From Vibrio aerogenes (GTDB lineage: Bacteria > Pseudomonadota > Gammaproteobacteria > Enterobacterales > Vibrionaceae), in contig NZ_AP024861.1 in NCBI RefSeq assembly GCF_024346755.1, positions 930,001 to 994,000 on the forward strand: a stretch of DNA of 64,000 bases. The letters are read 5' to 3'. Position numbers and translations under genes: made by a program. Shown one piece after another: positions 9,172 to 20,913 of the stretch. The stretch's first letter is position 1. Each line of letters opens with the position of its first letter. A model generated the notes under the pieces. That model made no database searches, was not told the DNA's origin, and saw only the letters and a list, made by a program, of their open reading frames with translations.

Positions 9172-10473
9172 ATGGTTGAACGTTTAACCTGGAAAAGGCT
9201 GGCTTGGGGGCTGGCTTTTTTTTACTCTCCCTGGCTGGTGATTGGCTGGATTTTCGGTTTTATGCCCTGGCTGTTGCTGTTTGCGACGGCGATTCAGCTG
9301 ATCTGGCATCTGAATAATCAGATGAAGTTGTCTGTGTGGTTGTGGGATGATAAACGTTTGACACCGCCATCAGGAAAAGGCAACTGGGAATCCCTGTTTA
9401 ACGGAATTTACCGTTTGCAGCAACGACAGCGTAAGAAGCGTAAAGAGCTGACGAATCTGATTCGCCGTTTTCGTAATGGTGCTGAGTCTTTGCCTGATGC
9501 TGTTGTCGTTTTTCGTGATGAAGGGAATATCGTTTGGTGTAACAAGCTTGCACAACATTTGCTTGGCTTTCGCTGGCCTGAAGATGAAGGCCAGCCGGTT
9601 TCAAATCTGCTTCGTGCACCAGATTTTATTAAATACCTCAATAAACGGGATTTCTCAGAACCTCTGGAAATTCATTCTCCGCTGAATGTGGAAAGAATGC
9701 TGGAATTACGTATCGTACCTTACACTGAAGGTGAGCACTTACTTGTTGTTCGTGATGTCACTCAGCTGAAACAACTGGAAGGTATGCGGCGAAACTTTTT
9801 TGCCAATGTCTCGCATGAACTACGTACGCCAATGACAGTGCTGCAGGGTTATCTGGAAATGACCGAGGATCCGGACATGATGACCGGGCCGGTTTGGGTG
9901 AAGGCTCATGGTGTCATGACCGAACAGCTGAACCGGATGAATAGTTTGGTCAATCAGTTACTGACGCTTTCCAAGATTGAAGCGGCGCCGATGCATGAAC
10001 TGGAAGATGTGGTGGATGTACCGGAAATGTTGACCGTTCTGGAAAAAGAAGCCAGTAGTCTCAGTGGCGATGCGAATCATCAGTTGCACTTTGAAATTGA
10101 TCCGGCCCTGAAAGTGTTAGGTGATGAAGATCAACTGAGAAGTGCGATTTCAAATCTGGTTTACAATGCGGTGAAGTATACGCCGCCGGGTGCGGAAATA
10201 TTTGTACGCTGGTATGACTCCTATCAGGGGGCTTGCCTTGAAGTTGAGGATAAAGGGGATGGGATTGCACCACAGCATTTACATCGTCTAACCGAACGTT
10301 TTTACCGGGTGGATAAAGCCCGTTCCCGTGATACGGGAGGCAGCGGTTTAGGGCTGGCGATTGTGAAGCATGCACTGTCTCATCATGATTCTCATTTAAA
10401 TATTCAGAGTGAAGTGGGTGCCGGGAGTGTATTCTCTTTTGTCTTACCAAAACGATTAGTTGTCGCCGAATGA
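9172..10473 (+). CDS. phoR: Phosphate regulon sensor histidine kinase PhoR
   Basis: Inner-membrane sensor kinase, 433 residues. Two closely spaced hydrophobic segments (about 9-46) with almost no periplasmic loop, as expected for PhoR, which senses the state of the Pst transporter through PhoU. A linker with RQRKKRKEL and a PAS domain (about 100-195) follow. The HisKA domain carries His215 in NVSHELRTP, and the ATPase domain has [16 protein letters not shown] and [12 protein letters not shown]. An AGGAAT ribosome site precedes the ATG. Its TGA overlaps the ATG of the next gene by 4 bases, so the binding protein gene is coupled to it. Confidence 0.96.
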   Translation: MVERLTWKRLAWGLAFFYSPWLVIGWIFGFMPWLLLFATAIQLIWHLNNQMKLSVWLWDDKRLTPPSGKGNWESLFNGIYRLQQRQRKKRKELTNLIRRFRNGAESLPDAVVVFRDEGNIVWCNKLAQHLLGFRWPEDEGQPVSNLLRAPDFIKYLNKRDFSEPLEIHSPLNVERMLELRIVPYTEGEHLLVVRDVTQLKQLEGMRRNFFANVSHELRTPMTVLQGYLEMTEDPDMMTGPVWVKAHGVMTEQLNRMNSLVNQLLTLSKIEAAPMHELEDVVDVPEMLTVLEKEASSLSGDANHQLHFEIDPALKVLGDEDQLRSAISNLVYNAVKYTPPGAEIFVRWYDSYQGACLEVEDKGDGIAPQHLHRLTERFYRVDKARSRDTGGSGLGLAIVKHALSHHDSHLNIQSEVGAGSVFSFVLPKRLVVAE

Positions 10474-11441
10474 AGCAGAGCGTGTTGTACTGTGTTGTCT
10501 TGATGGCCTGTGTTTGTAGTTTCCGGGCGTTTGCAAATGATTTGCTGGCTGATGACAGATTGCCAGTGTATCAAAAAGGAGAAAGTGTCTCCGGAAATCT
10601 GCTTTCTGTCGGTTCTGATACTTTAGCCGGTGTGATGTCGCTCTGGGTTGAAGCCTTCCATAATTATTATCCCAATGTGAATGCTCAGGTTCAGGCATCC
10701 GGTTCATCTACGGCACCCCCTGCTTTAATTCAGGGAACGGCTCAGTTCGGCCCAATGAGTCGGCCGATGCGTAAGAGCGAGATAGAAGCTTTCGAGCAGG
10801 CCTATGGTTACAAGCCGACGGAACTCAGGGTCGCAATTGATGCGATTGGGTTGTTTGTGCAGAAAGATAATCCGGTTCAGGGGCTCAACTTCGAGCAAAT
10901 TGATGCCATTTTTTCTGCAACTCTGCGTTGTGGGGCCGTCCACAAGATTGAATCCTGGTCACAACTGGGAATTCAGTCCCGTTGGGCCAGAAGATCGATT
11001 CAGCTGTTTGGCAGAAATGCGGTGTCCGGAACATATGGTTATTTTAAGAGCCATGCTTTATGCGGCGGTGACTTTAATGCGCAGGTCAATGAACAGCCGG
11101 GTTCAGCATCCGTGGTTCAGTCAGTGGCTTCTTCCATTAATGCGATTGGCTATTCCGGTGCCGGATACTCTGTTTCCGGTGTGAAACGCATTCCGGTTGC
11201 GCGGACCGGGAATCACTATATCTATCCGACCCGGCAAAATATACTTTCCGGCCAATATCCGCTTTCCCGCTTTTTATATCTGTATGTGAATAAGAACCCG
11301 GCCAGATCTTTATCACCGGTTGAACAAGCGTTTATCCGGTTTATTTTTTCAAATCAGGGCCAGTTACTGGTTGCCAGAGACGGATATATTCCCGTCTCAG
11401 CCGGGATAGCAAGAAAGGAACTGGCGAAAGTCGGGCTTTAG
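10470..11441 (+). CDS. PstS-family phosphate-binding protein
   Basis: Periplasmic binding protein of 323 residues. A signal peptide (about 1-22, ending SFRAFA) is followed by the PstS-like fold: [16 protein letters not shown] and [15 protein letters not shown] contact phosphate, and [11 protein letters not shown] is the second-lobe motif. Its ATG overlaps the phoR stop by 4 bases, so it is made with PhoBR rather than with pstCAB, which has no pstS of its own here. It may supply PstCAB directly or act as a regulatory phosphate binder; the sequence does not decide. Another PstS may exist elsewhere in the genome. Confidence 0.9.
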   Translation: MKQSVLYCVVLMACVCSFRAFANDLLADDRLPVYQKGESVSGNLLSVGSDTLAGVMSLWVEAFHNYYPNVNAQVQASGSSTAPPALIQGTAQFGPMSRPMRKSEIEAFEQAYGYKPTELRVAIDAIGLFVQKDNPVQGLNFEQIDAIFSATLRCGAVHKIESWSQLGIQSRWARRSIQLFGRNAVSGTYGYFKSHALCGGDFNAQVNEQPGSASVVQSVASSINAIGYSGAGYSVSGVKRIPVARTGNHYIYPTRQNILSGQYPLSRFLYLYVNKNPARSLSPVEQAFIRFIFSNQGQLLVARDGYIPVSAGIARKELAKVGL

Positions 11442-11482
11442 CAGCCGGCTTTCATCCATCCGGCTGCTGAGCTTTAATTTTT
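11441..11482 (+). terminator. Terminator after the phoBR-pstS operon
   Basis: Hairpin AGCAGCCGG / CCGGCTGCT followed by gagctttaattttt. It starts right at the stop codon and lies between two convergent genes. Confidence 0.7.
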
Positions 11483-11483
11483 C

Positions 11484-11511
11484 ATTAAGTATTAAGTATT
11501 AAGTATTAAGT
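11484..11511. repeat. Four tandem copies of a 7-bp repeat at the ppx stop
   Basis: ATTAAGT is repeated four times without interruption and runs over the ppx stop codon (11506-11508). The stop sits in the first unit met by the ppx frame, so changes in copy number downstream of it would not alter the protein. Confidence 0.9.
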
Positions 11512-13014
11512 ATAATGCAGTGACCATCCGGCACTTTGCCAGTACTGTTGTTCTGTTTCGAGATCGGTGTGAAGCAGTTTATTGTTCTCCAGCCAGTCTT
11601 TTTCTTTACTGTTTAACGTCCAGTTATCGTGGTCGTTGACAGTCAGTTTCAGTGCCGGAAGCGGGTCATCACTCCGCTGTCCGTTCAGCACGACAGCCAG
11701 CCGGAGTATCCGGATAATTTCGATCACGTGTTTCCTCTTGTACAGAGTCAGTTCTGGCATTTCATTCAGCTTGAGTGCCTTTCGGTGGAAACGTACCAGA
11801 GTCGATAATAGTTCCTGTTGCTCTGTATTAAATCCAGGCATATTGGTATGACGTAAAATATAGGCTGAATGGCGGTGGACTCCCTGAAGGCTGATACTTA
11901 ATCCGACTTCATGGAGCAGGGCACTCCACTCTAATAAATCAAGCAACTCGGTATTTTTGGCCGGGATATCCAGCTCTGGTGCGAGTTGCTCAAAAAACTG
12001 TACGGCCAGTTTTTTTACGTTCCGGGCATGCTCTATATCGACCTGATGTTTCAGCGCCAGACTTTCTGCGGTTCTTAAGCGAATATCGGCATATTTTAAC
12101 CGATCTTCCATTTCATAGAGCAGACCTTCTCTTAATGCACCCTGTGAAAAATGCATTTCTTTGATTTTCAGATCCTTGATAACCGCATAAAGGATGGCAA
12201 CCCCGGCCACAAACACAGGCTTTCTTTCCTCACTCAAACCTTTCAGAGACAGATCCTGAATACTTCCGGCGTCAACGATCTTATCCAGGAGTTTTTCCAG
12301 CCGGGAAGGGGTGATTGAACTATCCTGATGACCCGATTCCGCCAGCACATCGCGGACAGCTTTAATGGTCCCGGATGAACCGAATGCTGTCTCCCAGCCT
12401 TTTTTTCTGTACTGCCTGACAATTGATTCCAGTTTCTGTTCCGCAGCAAGAATCGCCTGGTTTAAACGCTTTCGGGTGATTTTTCCATCCGGGAAAAAGC
12501 GATTGGTATAGCTGACACAGCCAATCTGCAGACTATTGACCAGCTCAGGGGTAAATTCATGGCCGATGATCAGTTCGGTACTGCCGCCACCAATATCGAT
12601 CACCAAAATAGATTTGGACTGAGGCTGTGTATGTGCGACTCCCAGATAAATTAAGCGGGCTTCTTCTGTGCCGGGAATCACTTCGACCGGGTAGGGAATG
12701 ATACGCCGGGCCTGTTCAATAAATTCCGCCGTATTTTTTGCCTGCCGCAGGGTATGTGTGGCTGTAATGCGGACATTCTCCGGAGAAAAGCCCTGAATTC
12801 GTTCGGCGAACATTTCCAGGCATTCAATGCCTCTTTGAATCGCACTTTGGTCCAGTCTTTTGTGTTCATCAAGTCCGGTTGCTAAGCGGACCCGTTGTTT
12901 ATGACGGCTGACGAGTTGTAAATCCTGGTTAACAACCTTTGCCACCACCATATGAAAGCTGTTCGACCCTAAGTCGATGGCTGCAATATGTCTGATTTCA
13001 TCAACATCTTTCAT
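11506..13014 (-). CDS. ppx: Exopolyphosphatase
   Basis: Ppx/GppA-family phosphatase, 502 residues. It removes terminal phosphates from polyphosphate. The ASKHA-type nucleotide fold is shown by [17 protein letters not shown] (residues 12-28), a second phosphate loop [15 protein letters not shown] and the [11 protein letters not shown] region. The C-terminal half is HD-like ([26 protein letters not shown]) as in the E. coli enzyme. Its ATG lies inside the end of ppk (14-base overlap), so the two opposing activities on polyphosphate are made together. A heptamer repeat covers its stop codon. Confidence 0.95.
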   Translation of the reverse strand: MKDVDEIRHIAAIDLGSNSFHMVVAKVVNQDLQLVSRHKQRVRLATGLDEHKRLDQSAIQRGIECLEMFAERIQGFSPENVRITATHTLRQAKNTAEFIEQARRIIPYPVEVIPGTEEARLIYLGVAHTQPQSKSILVIDIGGGSTELIIGHEFTPELVNSLQIGCVSYTNRFFPDGKITRKRLNQAILAAEQKLESIVRQYRKKGWETAFGSSGTIKAVRDVLAESGHQDSSITPSRLEKLLDKIVDAGSIQDLSLKGLSEERKPVFVAGVAILYAVIKDLKIKEMHFSQGALREGLLYEMEDRLKYADIRLRTAESLALKHQVDIEHARNVKKLAVQFFEQLAPELDIPAKNTELLDLLEWSALLHEVGLSISLQGVHRHSAYILRHTNMPGFNTEQQELLSTLVRFHRKALKLNEMPELTLYKRKHVIEIIRILRLAVVLNGQRSDDPLPALKLTVNDHDNWTLNSKEKDWLENNKLLHTDLETEQQYWQSAGWSLHYT

Positions 13015-15106
13015 TTGCTTTTACTTCTTGTGTATTTTTCCGTTTCCGGGTCATTTTTTCTGTATTTTTTAAATAATCATATATCGCGACCTGAGACCGG
13101 ATTTTTTTCCTGTTACCACGGCTGACATAAGTATTACTCATTTCTTTATCTATCCAGCGGGCTTTCACTGTATCGGTAAAGTGAATATTAATTATATCTA
13201 TAATTCGCTGTTTTAACCGCTCATCATGAATGGGGGTTGCCACCTCAATCCGGTGATCGATATTCCTTGTCATCCAGTCAGCCGATGAAATATATACCAG
13301 TGGATCACCGTTGTTATGAATAATCATCACTCTGGGATGCTCAAGGAAGCGATCGACGATGCTGATGATTGTAATGTTTTCACTGATTCCTTCAATCCCC
13401 GGAATCAATGAGCACATTCCCCGGATAATCATTTTTATTTCAACGCCGGCACTACTGGCTTCATAAAGTTTATTCACCAGTCCGCGATCAACCAGATTAT
13501 TTATCTTGAGTATAATCTGCGCTTTTTTCCCGGCCCTGGCATTTTCAATCTCAGCATCAATTAATTCATACAATCTTAAGCGTGAATTTCTGGGAGACAC
13601 AATCAATTGCCGGAATTTGACCGGCTGGTACGGATTCTCAATATATCCGAATACATTCCGCACTTCATTGGTGATTTCCGGGTTCGCAGTCAGGAGTGCA
13701 AAATCAGTATAAATTCTGGCTGTTTTTTCATGAAAGTTGCCGGTACCGATGTGGGCATACCGGGCAATCTCGCCATTTTCTTTGCGGTTAATGAGCAGCA
13801 GTTTTGAGTGTATTTTCAGACCTGGCGCACCAAATATAACGTGCACGCCCGCTTCAGTCAGCACGCGGGACCACTCAATGTTTGCCTCTTCATCGAAACG
13901 GGCCTGCAGCTCGACAACAACCGTCACTTTTTTGCCGTTATGTACTGCATGAATCAAAGAGTGCATCAGTTTCGAGTCTTTCGCGACCCGGTAAATATTG
14001 ATTTTTATACTGATTACTTTGGGATCAAATGAAGCCTGACGAACCAGTTCTGTCATATGGCCAAAGGTATGATACGGGTAATAGAGCAGTATATCCTGCG
14101 CTTTGATGGCATCAAATTTGTTCGCATAGCCCTCGAAATCTGCGGACTTCATCGGCGGAAGCGGCTTGTTTTCAAGGTATTCCCGGCCCACATTCGGGAA
14201 AGAAATAAAATCTTTGAAGTTATGATATCTGCCCCCCGGTAATAAGCTGTCGTAGTTAGAAATTTCCAGCTTCTCACACAAGAAGTTTAGCATGCTGGCC
14301 GGCATCTCCTGCTCATAGACAAAACGCACAGGCATTGCTGTTAAACGCTGTCCGAGCCCTTCGGACATTTGTTCCAGCAAACTGTGTTCCACCTCATGGC
14401 TCAGATCATATTCGGCATCCCGGGTCATTTTAATCGCGTAGCCATTGAGTTCATCGTAATCAAAAAAACCATAAAAAATGTCGTTGAGGCAGTAACGGAT
14501 AATATTATCCAGCAAGATAATTGTTTTGCGCCGTTTACCTTTCTGTTCAGGCAACATGATAAAGCGGGGCAGGTAATCGGTCGGGATTTCGATGAGCGCG
14601 TAGCGGGAAACATCCTCTTTTTTCATCTCGACCGTGATATAAGCATATTCATCTTTCAGGTATTGCAGGACATTGGCATCTTTGTTGATGAGCCAGGGAG
14701 TGATGTGTGGCAAAACTTCTTTTCTGAAGTATTTTTGTATCCACTTTTCCTGAAACTCGTCCAGCTGGAACTCATTGACCAGAAAGATGCGTCTTCGTGC
14801 CATCTCTTTAATCAGCTCATTGTATAAGGTTTCAAAATCCTGATTCAGCTTAAAAACCTTATTCTGCATCTTTGTTAGTAAGTGTTTGAAACTGCTGCTG
14901 TTCCCATGTTCCTGGTCGATCAGAATCCGGCGTTTCACATCAGCAAAGCGAACCTTATAAAATTCGTCAAGGTTGTTAGAGAAAATCCCCAGGAACCGGA
15001 TCCGTTCAATTAACGGAACTGATTTATCGGCAGCTTCCTGAAGGACCCGCTCATTAAAAGAGAGCCAGCTTAATTCCTTCTCTATATACAACTTTTCTGT
15101 GTGCAT
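13001..15106 (-). CDS. ppk1: Polyphosphate kinase 1
   Basis: Polyphosphate kinase, 701 residues from the chosen start. It builds polyphosphate from ATP at the membrane periphery. The N-terminal domain starts [23 protein letters not shown]. The catalytic domains have [20 protein letters not shown] (the His that becomes phosphorylated) and [17 protein letters not shown]. The start at 15106 fits the conserved N-terminus and an AAGG site; the frame from 15196 adds 30 residues not seen in the family. ppx overlaps its end. The promoter region is shared with the divergent pst operon, so joint PhoB control is likely. Confidence 0.96.
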   Translation of the reverse strand: MHTEKLYIEKELSWLSFNERVLQEAADKSVPLIERIRFLGIFSNNLDEFYKVRFADVKRRILIDQEHGNSSSFKHLLTKMQNKVFKLNQDFETLYNELIKEMARRRIFLVNEFQLDEFQEKWIQKYFRKEVLPHITPWLINKDANVLQYLKDEYAYITVEMKKEDVSRYALIEIPTDYLPRFIMLPEQKGKRRKTIILLDNIIRYCLNDIFYGFFDYDELNGYAIKMTRDAEYDLSHEVEHSLLEQMSEGLGQRLTAMPVRFVYEQEMPASMLNFLCEKLEISNYDSLLPGGRYHNFKDFISFPNVGREYLENKPLPPMKSADFEGYANKFDAIKAQDILLYYPYHTFGHMTELVRQASFDPKVISIKINIYRVAKDSKLMHSLIHAVHNGKKVTVVVELQARFDEEANIEWSRVLTEAGVHVIFGAPGLKIHSKLLLINRKENGEIARYAHIGTGNFHEKTARIYTDFALLTANPEITNEVRNVFGYIENPYQPVKFRQLIVSPRNSRLRLYELIDAEIENARAGKKAQIILKINNLVDRGLVNKLYEASSAGVEIKMIIRGMCSLIPGIEGISENITIISIVDRFLEHPRVMIIHNNGDPLVYISSADWMTRNIDHRIEVATPIHDERLKQRIIDIINIHFTDTVKARWIDKEMSNTYVSRGNRKKIRSQVAIYDYLKNTEKMTRKRKNTQEVKANERC

Positions 15107-15435
15107 TCCTGTACCTTTTGACTTACTTAAGATGAATGGTATGACTTCTGATAAGATGACTTTTTTGCTGTATTTAATCATGGCTGTTTGGAGCAAATTA
15201 GGACTTTTGTGTTACATTTTTATTTCAGTCATTGCATCTTTGTTTGTTTAGTATGCTGAAAAAAAAGGAAATATTAATGAATGAAAGCAAGTTAGATTAT
15301 TATGTAACGTGTTTCATTTTGTTTGAAATGAATGAAAACAAATTGTTTCATTTTCAGTAGATTATTTGAAGGTTGTCATATAAATGTCATGTCACTGACA
15401 TATGCTGACACCATCTCAGAGGTTTAAAAAGCGTC
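15107..15435. other. Divergent ppk / pstC control region
   Basis: 329 bp of AT-rich DNA between two divergent phosphate genes. The part near pstC holds a clear Pho box (15373-15390). Near 15300-15355 several overlapping short repeats of gtttcattt and aatgaa occur, with no assigned role. I found no equally good Pho box next to ppk. Confidence 0.5.
15373..15390 (+). promoter_or_regulatory. Pho box before the pst operon
   Basis: TTGTCAT-ATAA-ATGTCAT matches two PhoB half-sites with the correct 4-bp spacer. A further GTCACTGACA follows at 15391-15400 and may be an extra half-site. It is 46 bp before the pstC ATG. Confidence 0.8.
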
Positions 15436-17628
15436 ATGTCACAGATACATTTCTCGTTAAAAGCAGCAGACAAAAAACGTCTTATCAAGGATCGTTTGAT
15501 GCGTTATGCAATTACTGCGGGAGGCGGAAGTGTCTTTGGGGCATTAATCCTGATTTTCTTTTACCTTGCGTGGGTCGGGTTACCGCTGTTTTCTGCTGCG
15601 CAAATCAAGGTTGATCCTGAGCATATCAATCTGAGTCGCGTATCCCATCCGGTTTTTATGTCTGTTGATAAACATGGCCAGCATGTTTTTACCCTGGGAA
15701 GTCTTGGCGAGATGAGTTTTGTTTCCCGGACTTCTTCGCCGCCGGACCGGGTTTTCCGGCAGGCTGATTTTGTTCCGCAGTTATTCGCAGCATCCTCTTC
15801 AAAAGAGTGGTTTGCCATGCTTGGGAATCATCAGCAGTTGATTATCGGCAAACCGAAATTTGCATATCAGTATGATGCCGGCGGAGAGCATTTTACGCCG
15901 GGGATCGAAATGCTGGATATTTCTCCGGCGTTTCTGAATATGATTCCTGATCAGGTCCGGAAGTTTTCGTTTTCAGCCGATGATCATCAGGTGGTTGCTG
16001 GTTTTTTAAATCAGGCCGGTGAACTGAGTATTTTGCGTTATCATTTGTCTGATCCGGAGCATGTGTCACTGAGTCGCTTTCATCATCTGGAAGCTGTTGA
16101 TGAGATGATGATGTCACCCGATGGTCATACGGTGTATTTGCGGGAAGCATCCGCATTGATTGTGATTAAGTACCGTCCGGATGGATATCAGGTCCGGGAA
16201 GTCGTTGATCTGAGTGAAGGAGATCCCTCCCGGCAGGTACGCCAGTCTGTGCTTCTGGCTGGTGGTGAATCATTGATGGTATTGCATTCTCAGGGCATGA
16301 TTTCTCAGTGGTTTGATGTTGTCAGTCATGATGAAAGACATCTGACTCACATTCGTAATTTTACGGTGGGCAAAAAAACACAGTACTTACTGCCGGATTC
16401 TTTTCATAAAGGCTTTTTCATATTTGATACCGATGGCAGAGTCAGAAATTATTATGCCGCGACGAAAAAACGGGTGTTCTCCGGCAAACTTTATGCGCAG
16501 GTGCCGGAGCTGGCTGCATTTTCAGGGAATGAAAAACATCTGGTGACCTACAGTCAGGGAAAAATTCAGTTTGCCACAGTGGATTTAAAATATCCTGAAA
16601 TTTCATTTTCGGCGCTGTGGCAGAAAATCTGGTACGAAAACTATCCTGAACCTGATTATGTCTGGCAGTCGACCTCTGTATCGGATGTGTTTGAGCCAAA
16701 ATTCAGTCTGGTGCCGATTGTTTTTGGTACGGTAAAAGCGGCTTTTTATGCCATGTTACTGGCTGTGCCTGTTGCTGTGTTGGCGGCAATTTATACGGCT
16801 TATTTTATGTCGCCAGGGATGCGCAGAAAGGTGAAGCCGTCAATTGAGTTGATGGAGGCACTGCCGACGGTGATTATCGGATTTCTTGCCGGTTTATGGC
16901 TGGCTCCGATAGTTGAAAGGCATTTGGTCTCTGTGTTGATGATGGTGGTATTTTTACCGCTGATTGCACTTCTTTTCGGTGTGTTCTGGTTTTTTTTCCC
17001 GGAAAAATGGCGCCGAAATATGGATAAAGGCTGGCACGCCGTCTTGTTAATTCCCATACTCATGATTGGTGCCGGGCTGATTTATTACTTTAGTTTTTAT
17101 CTGGAAGCGTGGTTTTTTCAGGGAGATGTCCGTTATTTTCTGGTTCAGTATGGGATCGATTTTGATCAGAGAAATGCATTAGTTGTCGGGCTGGCCATGG
17201 GATTTGCGGTGATTCCGACAATTTTTACCATTGCTGAAGATGCGGTATTTTCTGTGCCGAAGCATTTATCTGATGGTTCTTCAGCGCTTGGAGCAACCCG
17301 CTGGCAAACTTTAACTCATGTTGTCTTGCTGACAGCAAGTCCGGGCATTTTCTCTGCCATAATGATTGGGATTGGCCGGGCAGTCGGTGAAACTATGATA
17401 GTGTTGATGGCGACCGGAAATACGCCGATTAAAGACTGGAACATATTTGAGGGGATGCGGACACTTGCTGCGACAATTGCCGTCGAATTACCTGAATCAG
17501 AAGTGGGCAGCAGTCAGTATCGTTTATTGTTTTTGGCAGCGCTGATTTTATTTGTTTTTACTTTTTTCGTGAATTCTCTGGCTGAGTGGGTTCGTTTGAG
17601 ATTAAGAGAGAAATACCGGGCGTTATAA
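15436..17628 (+). CDS. pstC: Phosphate ABC transporter permease PstC (large form)
   Basis: Permease subunit of the high-affinity phosphate transporter, 730 residues, more than twice the E. coli length (319). After the first membrane segment (about 25-52) comes a periplasmic domain of about 370 residues rich in beta strands. The permease core begins near residue 428 and has the classic coupling-loop signature DGSSALGATRWQT near residue 615, and GRAVGETMIVLMATGN. This long form occurs in vibrios and relatives (from memory). A Pho box precedes it; pstA follows after 22 bp. Confidence 0.93.
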   Translation: MSQIHFSLKAADKKRLIKDRLMRYAITAGGGSVFGALILIFFYLAWVGLPLFSAAQIKVDPEHINLSRVSHPVFMSVDKHGQHVFTLGSLGEMSFVSRTSSPPDRVFRQADFVPQLFAASSSKEWFAMLGNHQQLIIGKPKFAYQYDAGGEHFTPGIEMLDISPAFLNMIPDQVRKFSFSADDHQVVAGFLNQAGELSILRYHLSDPEHVSLSRFHHLEAVDEMMMSPDGHTVYLREASALIVIKYRPDGYQVREVVDLSEGDPSRQVRQSVLLAGGESLMVLHSQGMISQWFDVVSHDERHLTHIRNFTVGKKTQYLLPDSFHKGFFIFDTDGRVRNYYAATKKRVFSGKLYAQVPELAAFSGNEKHLVTYSQGKIQFATVDLKYPEISFSALWQKIWYENYPEPDYVWQSTSVSDVFEPKFSLVPIVFGTVKAAFYAMLLAVPVAVLAAIYTAYFMSPGMRRKVKPSIELMEALPTVIIGFLAGLWLAPIVERHLVSVLMMVVFLPLIALLFGVFWFFFPEKWRRNMDKGWHAVLLIPILMIGAGLIYYFSFYLEAWFFQGDVRYFLVQYGIDFDQRNALVVGLAMGFAVIPTIFTIAEDAVFSVPKHLSDGSSALGATRWQTLTHVVLLTASPGIFSAIMIGIGRAVGETMIVLMATGNTPIKDWNIFEGMRTLAATIAVELPESEVGSSQYRLLFLAALILFVFTFFVNSLAEWVRLRLREKYRAL

Positions 17629-17650
17629 GAGATGCAGGAAAAGAGAGCAA

Positions 17651-19303
17651 ATGTTTAAGTGGATTAAGTCCGGTGAGCCCTGGGTTTGGTTAACAGGTGG
17701 AGCTGTCAGCCTCAGTCTTTTGGCTGCGCTGGGACTTTTATTATTAATCGGCTGGAAAGGATTAACTTATTTCTGGCCTTCGGCATTGTGGGAATGGCAC
17801 AGCATTGCCGGAGAGCGGATCATCGGTCAGCTATATGATAAAGATGTTGTGCTGGCTTCCCGCTTGCCTGCGCTACAGAAAAAAGACCGTCAAACGATGG
17901 GTGAAGAGCCAGCCCATACTTTGACCAGGCTGCATATTAAAGTGGCAAACCGGGATATCTATCCGTCTGATTTTATTTCTCTGACGGAAAATGAAATCGC
18001 TTCGGTTTCTCTGGCGTACGGCTGGGCCGTGATTGATCGCGAATATTACGGCCAGTTTTTTGGCCGTCCTGAAGGATATCTGAAAGCGGATGGCACGCTT
18101 GCTTCTGATATGAATCAGGCGCTTGAATCTGCGTTGGCAAAGAATATTACGATCAAGAAAAAAATAGCGCTGATGACAGAAGGCGAGGTTCAGCGACTCA
18201 ACCGCGGGATTGAAGCGCTACGTCTTGAAAAGCGCAAACAAGAACTTGAACACCAGTTAACGCCAGAATTTTTACAGCAATATCAGCAGAAAAAAAACGC
18301 ATTGCATCAGGCGCTGATGCAGGCGGAAAGTCAGATTGATGACTACCGTGATCAACTCAAAGCACCTGTTTTACTGGTCCGGGATATGAAAGACAACACC
18401 ATCCGGATTCCGGTGAGCCAGATTTCATCTCTCTGGTATCCGGATGACATGAGTTTCTTTGCGAAAGTTCAGCACTGGGGTGTGCAGGTCTGGCATTTTC
18501 TGTCGGAAGATCCCAGAGAATCTAATTCAGAAGGCGGCGTCTTTCCGGCAATTTTTGGTACGATTCTGCTGGTGATCATTATGGCTGTGATTGTCATGCC
18601 CCTTGGGGTTGTCGCTGCGGTTTATCTGCATGAATATGCGAAAAATAACTTCCTGACCCGGTTGATCCGGGTTTCTGTAATGAATCTCGCAGGTGTCCCC
18701 TCAATTGTTTATGGTGTATTCGGGCTGGGCTTTTTTGTGTATACCATCGGTGGATCGGTTGATCAGCTGTTTTATCCTGAACGTTTGCCGGCACCGACAT
18801 TCGGAACGCCTGGCTTGCTTTGGTCAGCGCTAACTCTCGCGGTGTTAACTTTACCTGTGGTGATTGTTGCCACTGAGGAAGGATTAAGCCGGGTACCGGT
18901 ATCTGTTCGTCATGGTTCTCTGGCATTGGGGGCGACTCAGTTTGAAACGATCTGGAAGATTGTTATTCCAATGGCAAGCCCGGCGATGATTACCGGCTTG
19001 ATCCTGGCGATTGCGCGTGCGGCGGGGGAAGTTGCACCCTTAATGCTGGTGGGGGTGGTGAAATTTGTTTCCCGTCTCCCGGTTGATGATCAGTTCCCGT
19101 ATTTACATCTGGAACGTAAGTTCATGCATCTGGGATTTCATATTTATGATGTCGGGTTTCAGACCAGTAATATTGAGGCAGCCAGACCACTGGTTTTTGC
19201 CACATCATTTTTGTTAGTTGCCGTGATTATCATGCTGAATATGACAGCAATTAGTATCCGGAATAATTTACGTGAAAAATACAGGACAATGGGACAGGAT
19301 TAA
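17651..19303 (+). CDS. pstA: Phosphate ABC transporter permease PstA (large form)
   Basis: Second permease subunit, 550 residues, also longer than the usual near-300. A membrane segment at about 15-38 is followed by a periplasmic region of about 250 residues with a helical stretch ([19 protein letters not shown]), corresponding to the DUF3333 extension. The permease core starts near residue 297 and contains [13 protein letters not shown] (coupling loop) and [14 protein letters not shown]. It pairs with PstC, and both have enlarged outer domains, so these may act together. pstB starts 3 bp after its stop. Confidence 0.93.
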   Translation: MFKWIKSGEPWVWLTGGAVSLSLLAALGLLLLIGWKGLTYFWPSALWEWHSIAGERIIGQLYDKDVVLASRLPALQKKDRQTMGEEPAHTLTRLHIKVANRDIYPSDFISLTENEIASVSLAYGWAVIDREYYGQFFGRPEGYLKADGTLASDMNQALESALAKNITIKKKIALMTEGEVQRLNRGIEALRLEKRKQELEHQLTPEFLQQYQQKKNALHQALMQAESQIDDYRDQLKAPVLLVRDMKDNTIRIPVSQISSLWYPDDMSFFAKVQHWGVQVWHFLSEDPRESNSEGGVFPAIFGTILLVIIMAVIVMPLGVVAAVYLHEYAKNNFLTRLIRVSVMNLAGVPSIVYGVFGLGFFVYTIGGSVDQLFYPERLPAPTFGTPGLLWSALTLAVLTLPVVIVATEEGLSRVPVSVRHGSLALGATQFETIWKIVIPMASPAMITGLILAIARAAGEVAPLMLVGVVKFVSRLPVDDQFPYLHLERKFMHLGFHIYDVGFQTSNIEAARPLVFATSFLLVAVIIMLNMTAISIRNNLREKYRTMGQD

Positions 19304-19305
19304 TC

Positions 19306-20124
19306 ATGGAACCATTTAACTCTCCGGTTGGTTTTCAGTTGCCGGTAGATGTTGATCATTTGACCAGCCAGCAAACTGCTATCGACATTGAACATTTAAG
19401 TTTGTGCTATCAGGGCAAGCAGGCGTTACATGATATTTCAATGCGTATCCCTAAAGGGTTAGTGACTGCTTTTATCGGACCTTCCGGGTGTGGTAAATCA
19501 ACGTTATTACGCTGCCTGAACCGGATGAATGATCTGGTTGAAAACTGTCAGGTGAGCGGAGAAGTCAGGTTACACGGTCAGGATATTTATGCGCCATCTG
19601 TGGATGTTGCAACATTACGCCGCCGGGTTGGGATGGTATTTCAGCGGCCCAACCCTTTTCCTAAATCGATTTATGAAAATGTCGTTTATGGGTTGAGGTT
19701 ACAGGGGATTAAAGAGACCCGGGTACTGGATGATGCGGTTGAACGTTCATTAAGAGCGGCTGCATTATGGGATGAAGTCAAAGACAGGCTGCATGAAAAT
19801 GCATTCGGCCTCTCGGGTGGACAGCAGCAGCGCCTGGTGATTGCCCGTGCGATTGCTATCGAGCCAGAAATTCTTTTGCTGGATGAGCCGACTTCGGCGC
19901 TTGATCCTATCTCTACCCTGACTATTGAAGAGTTAATGACTGAACTGAAGAAGAAATATACGGTTGTTATTGTGACTCACAACATGCAACAAGCAGCAAG
20001 AGTGAGTGATTACACTGCGTTTATTCATATGGGAAAATTGATCGAGTACGCAGATACTGATTCTATTTTTACTTCTCCGGTGAAAAAGCAGACAGAAGAT
20101 TATATAACAGGACGTTATGGATAG
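19306..20124 (+). CDS. pstB: Phosphate ABC transporter ATPase PstB
   Basis: ATP-binding subunit, 272 residues. Walker [10 protein letters not shown] (58-66), signature LSGGQQQRL, Walker [15 protein letters not shown] and the switch His in [12 protein letters not shown] are all present. The N-terminus carries a short extension (about 20 residues) before the domain. It powers PstCA and also takes part in repression of PhoR at high phosphate with PhoU. The gene follows pstA by 3 bp and precedes phoU. Confidence 0.97.
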   Translation: MEPFNSPVGFQLPVDVDHLTSQQTAIDIEHLSLCYQGKQALHDISMRIPKGLVTAFIGPSGCGKSTLLRCLNRMNDLVENCQVSGEVRLHGQDIYAPSVDVATLRRRVGMVFQRPNPFPKSIYENVVYGLRLQGIKETRVLDDAVERSLRAAALWDEVKDRLHENAFGLSGGQQQRLVIARAIAIEPEILLLDEPTSALDPISTLTIEELMTELKKKYTVVIVTHNMQQAARVSDYTAFIHMGKLIEYADTDSIFTSPVKKQTEDYITGRYG

Positions 20125-20176
20125 TTTTGAATAAAACACATAGCGTGTTTTACACAAGGTGCAATCAGGATTTTTT

Positions 20177-20881
20177 ATGCAATTGGGTCGTCATATTTCA
20201 GGGCAGTTTAATGCTGAGCTGGAATCTATCAGAACGAATGTACTGACTATGGGAGGTCTGGTTGAGCAGCAATTGTCATTTGCTATGCAGGCATTACATA
20301 AGCAGGATATTGAATTAGCCCGTCAGGTCATTCGGGATGATCATAAAGTGAATGCTATGGAAGTATCAATTGATGAATCCTGTACCCGGATTATTGCCAA
20401 ACGGCAGCCGGCTGCAAAGGATTTGCGCCTGGTCATTGCGATTATTAAGACGATTACTGATCTGGAACGTATCGGTGATGTAGCCGCCAAGATGGCTTAT
20501 GTGGCGATTGAAACGCCGGATCTGAAAGATCGTAAGTTTCATGTATCTCTTGAACCGCTTTGCCGTCAGGCTATCGCTATGCTGCATCAGGTCCTTGATG
20601 CTTTTGCACGGATGGACATCGAAGCTGCCGCTGAAGTTCACAAGCTGGATGATCGTCTGGATTCTGAATATGAAGCCGTGATCCGTCAGTTAATGACTTA
20701 CATGATGGAAGATACGAAAAATATACCGCATATTCTTCAGGTCATGTGGTCTGCACGGGCCATTGAGCGGGTTGGAGACCGGTGTCAGAATATCTGTGAA
20801 TACATTATTTATTTCGTGAAGGGAAAAGATGTCCGCCATCTGGATGACCAGTCAATTGAAGAGGTCTTGCGCAAGGAATAA
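20177..20881 (+). CDS. phoU: Phosphate signalling protein PhoU
   Basis: PhoU, 234 residues with two three-helix PhoU repeats (about 1-110 and 115-230); acidic metal-binding motifs occur near [11 protein letters not shown] and [10 protein letters not shown]. It links the Pst transporter to PhoR and shuts off the regulon in high phosphate. The ATG at 20177 is chosen because CAGGA lies 6 bases upstream and the conserved N-terminus [12 protein letters not shown] starts there; a GTG at 20159 would add six residues. Last gene of the pst operon. Confidence 0.96.
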   Translation: MQLGRHISGQFNAELESIRTNVLTMGGLVEQQLSFAMQALHKQDIELARQVIRDDHKVNAMEVSIDESCTRIIAKRQPAAKDLRLVIAIIKTITDLERIGDVAAKMAYVAIETPDLKDRKFHVSLEPLCRQAIAMLHQVLDAFARMDIEAAAEVHKLDDRLDSEYEAVIRQLMTYMMEDTKNIPHILQVMWSARAIERVGDRCQNICEYIIYFVKGKDVRHLDDQSIEEVLRKE

Positions 20882-20913
20882 AGCTTTGGGTGAGATTGAG
20901 GGTTTAATCATCT

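Noticed and set aside
10061..10450. Long antisense ORF within phoR
   Set aside because: It lies entirely inside a conserved gene on the other strand and shows no family features.
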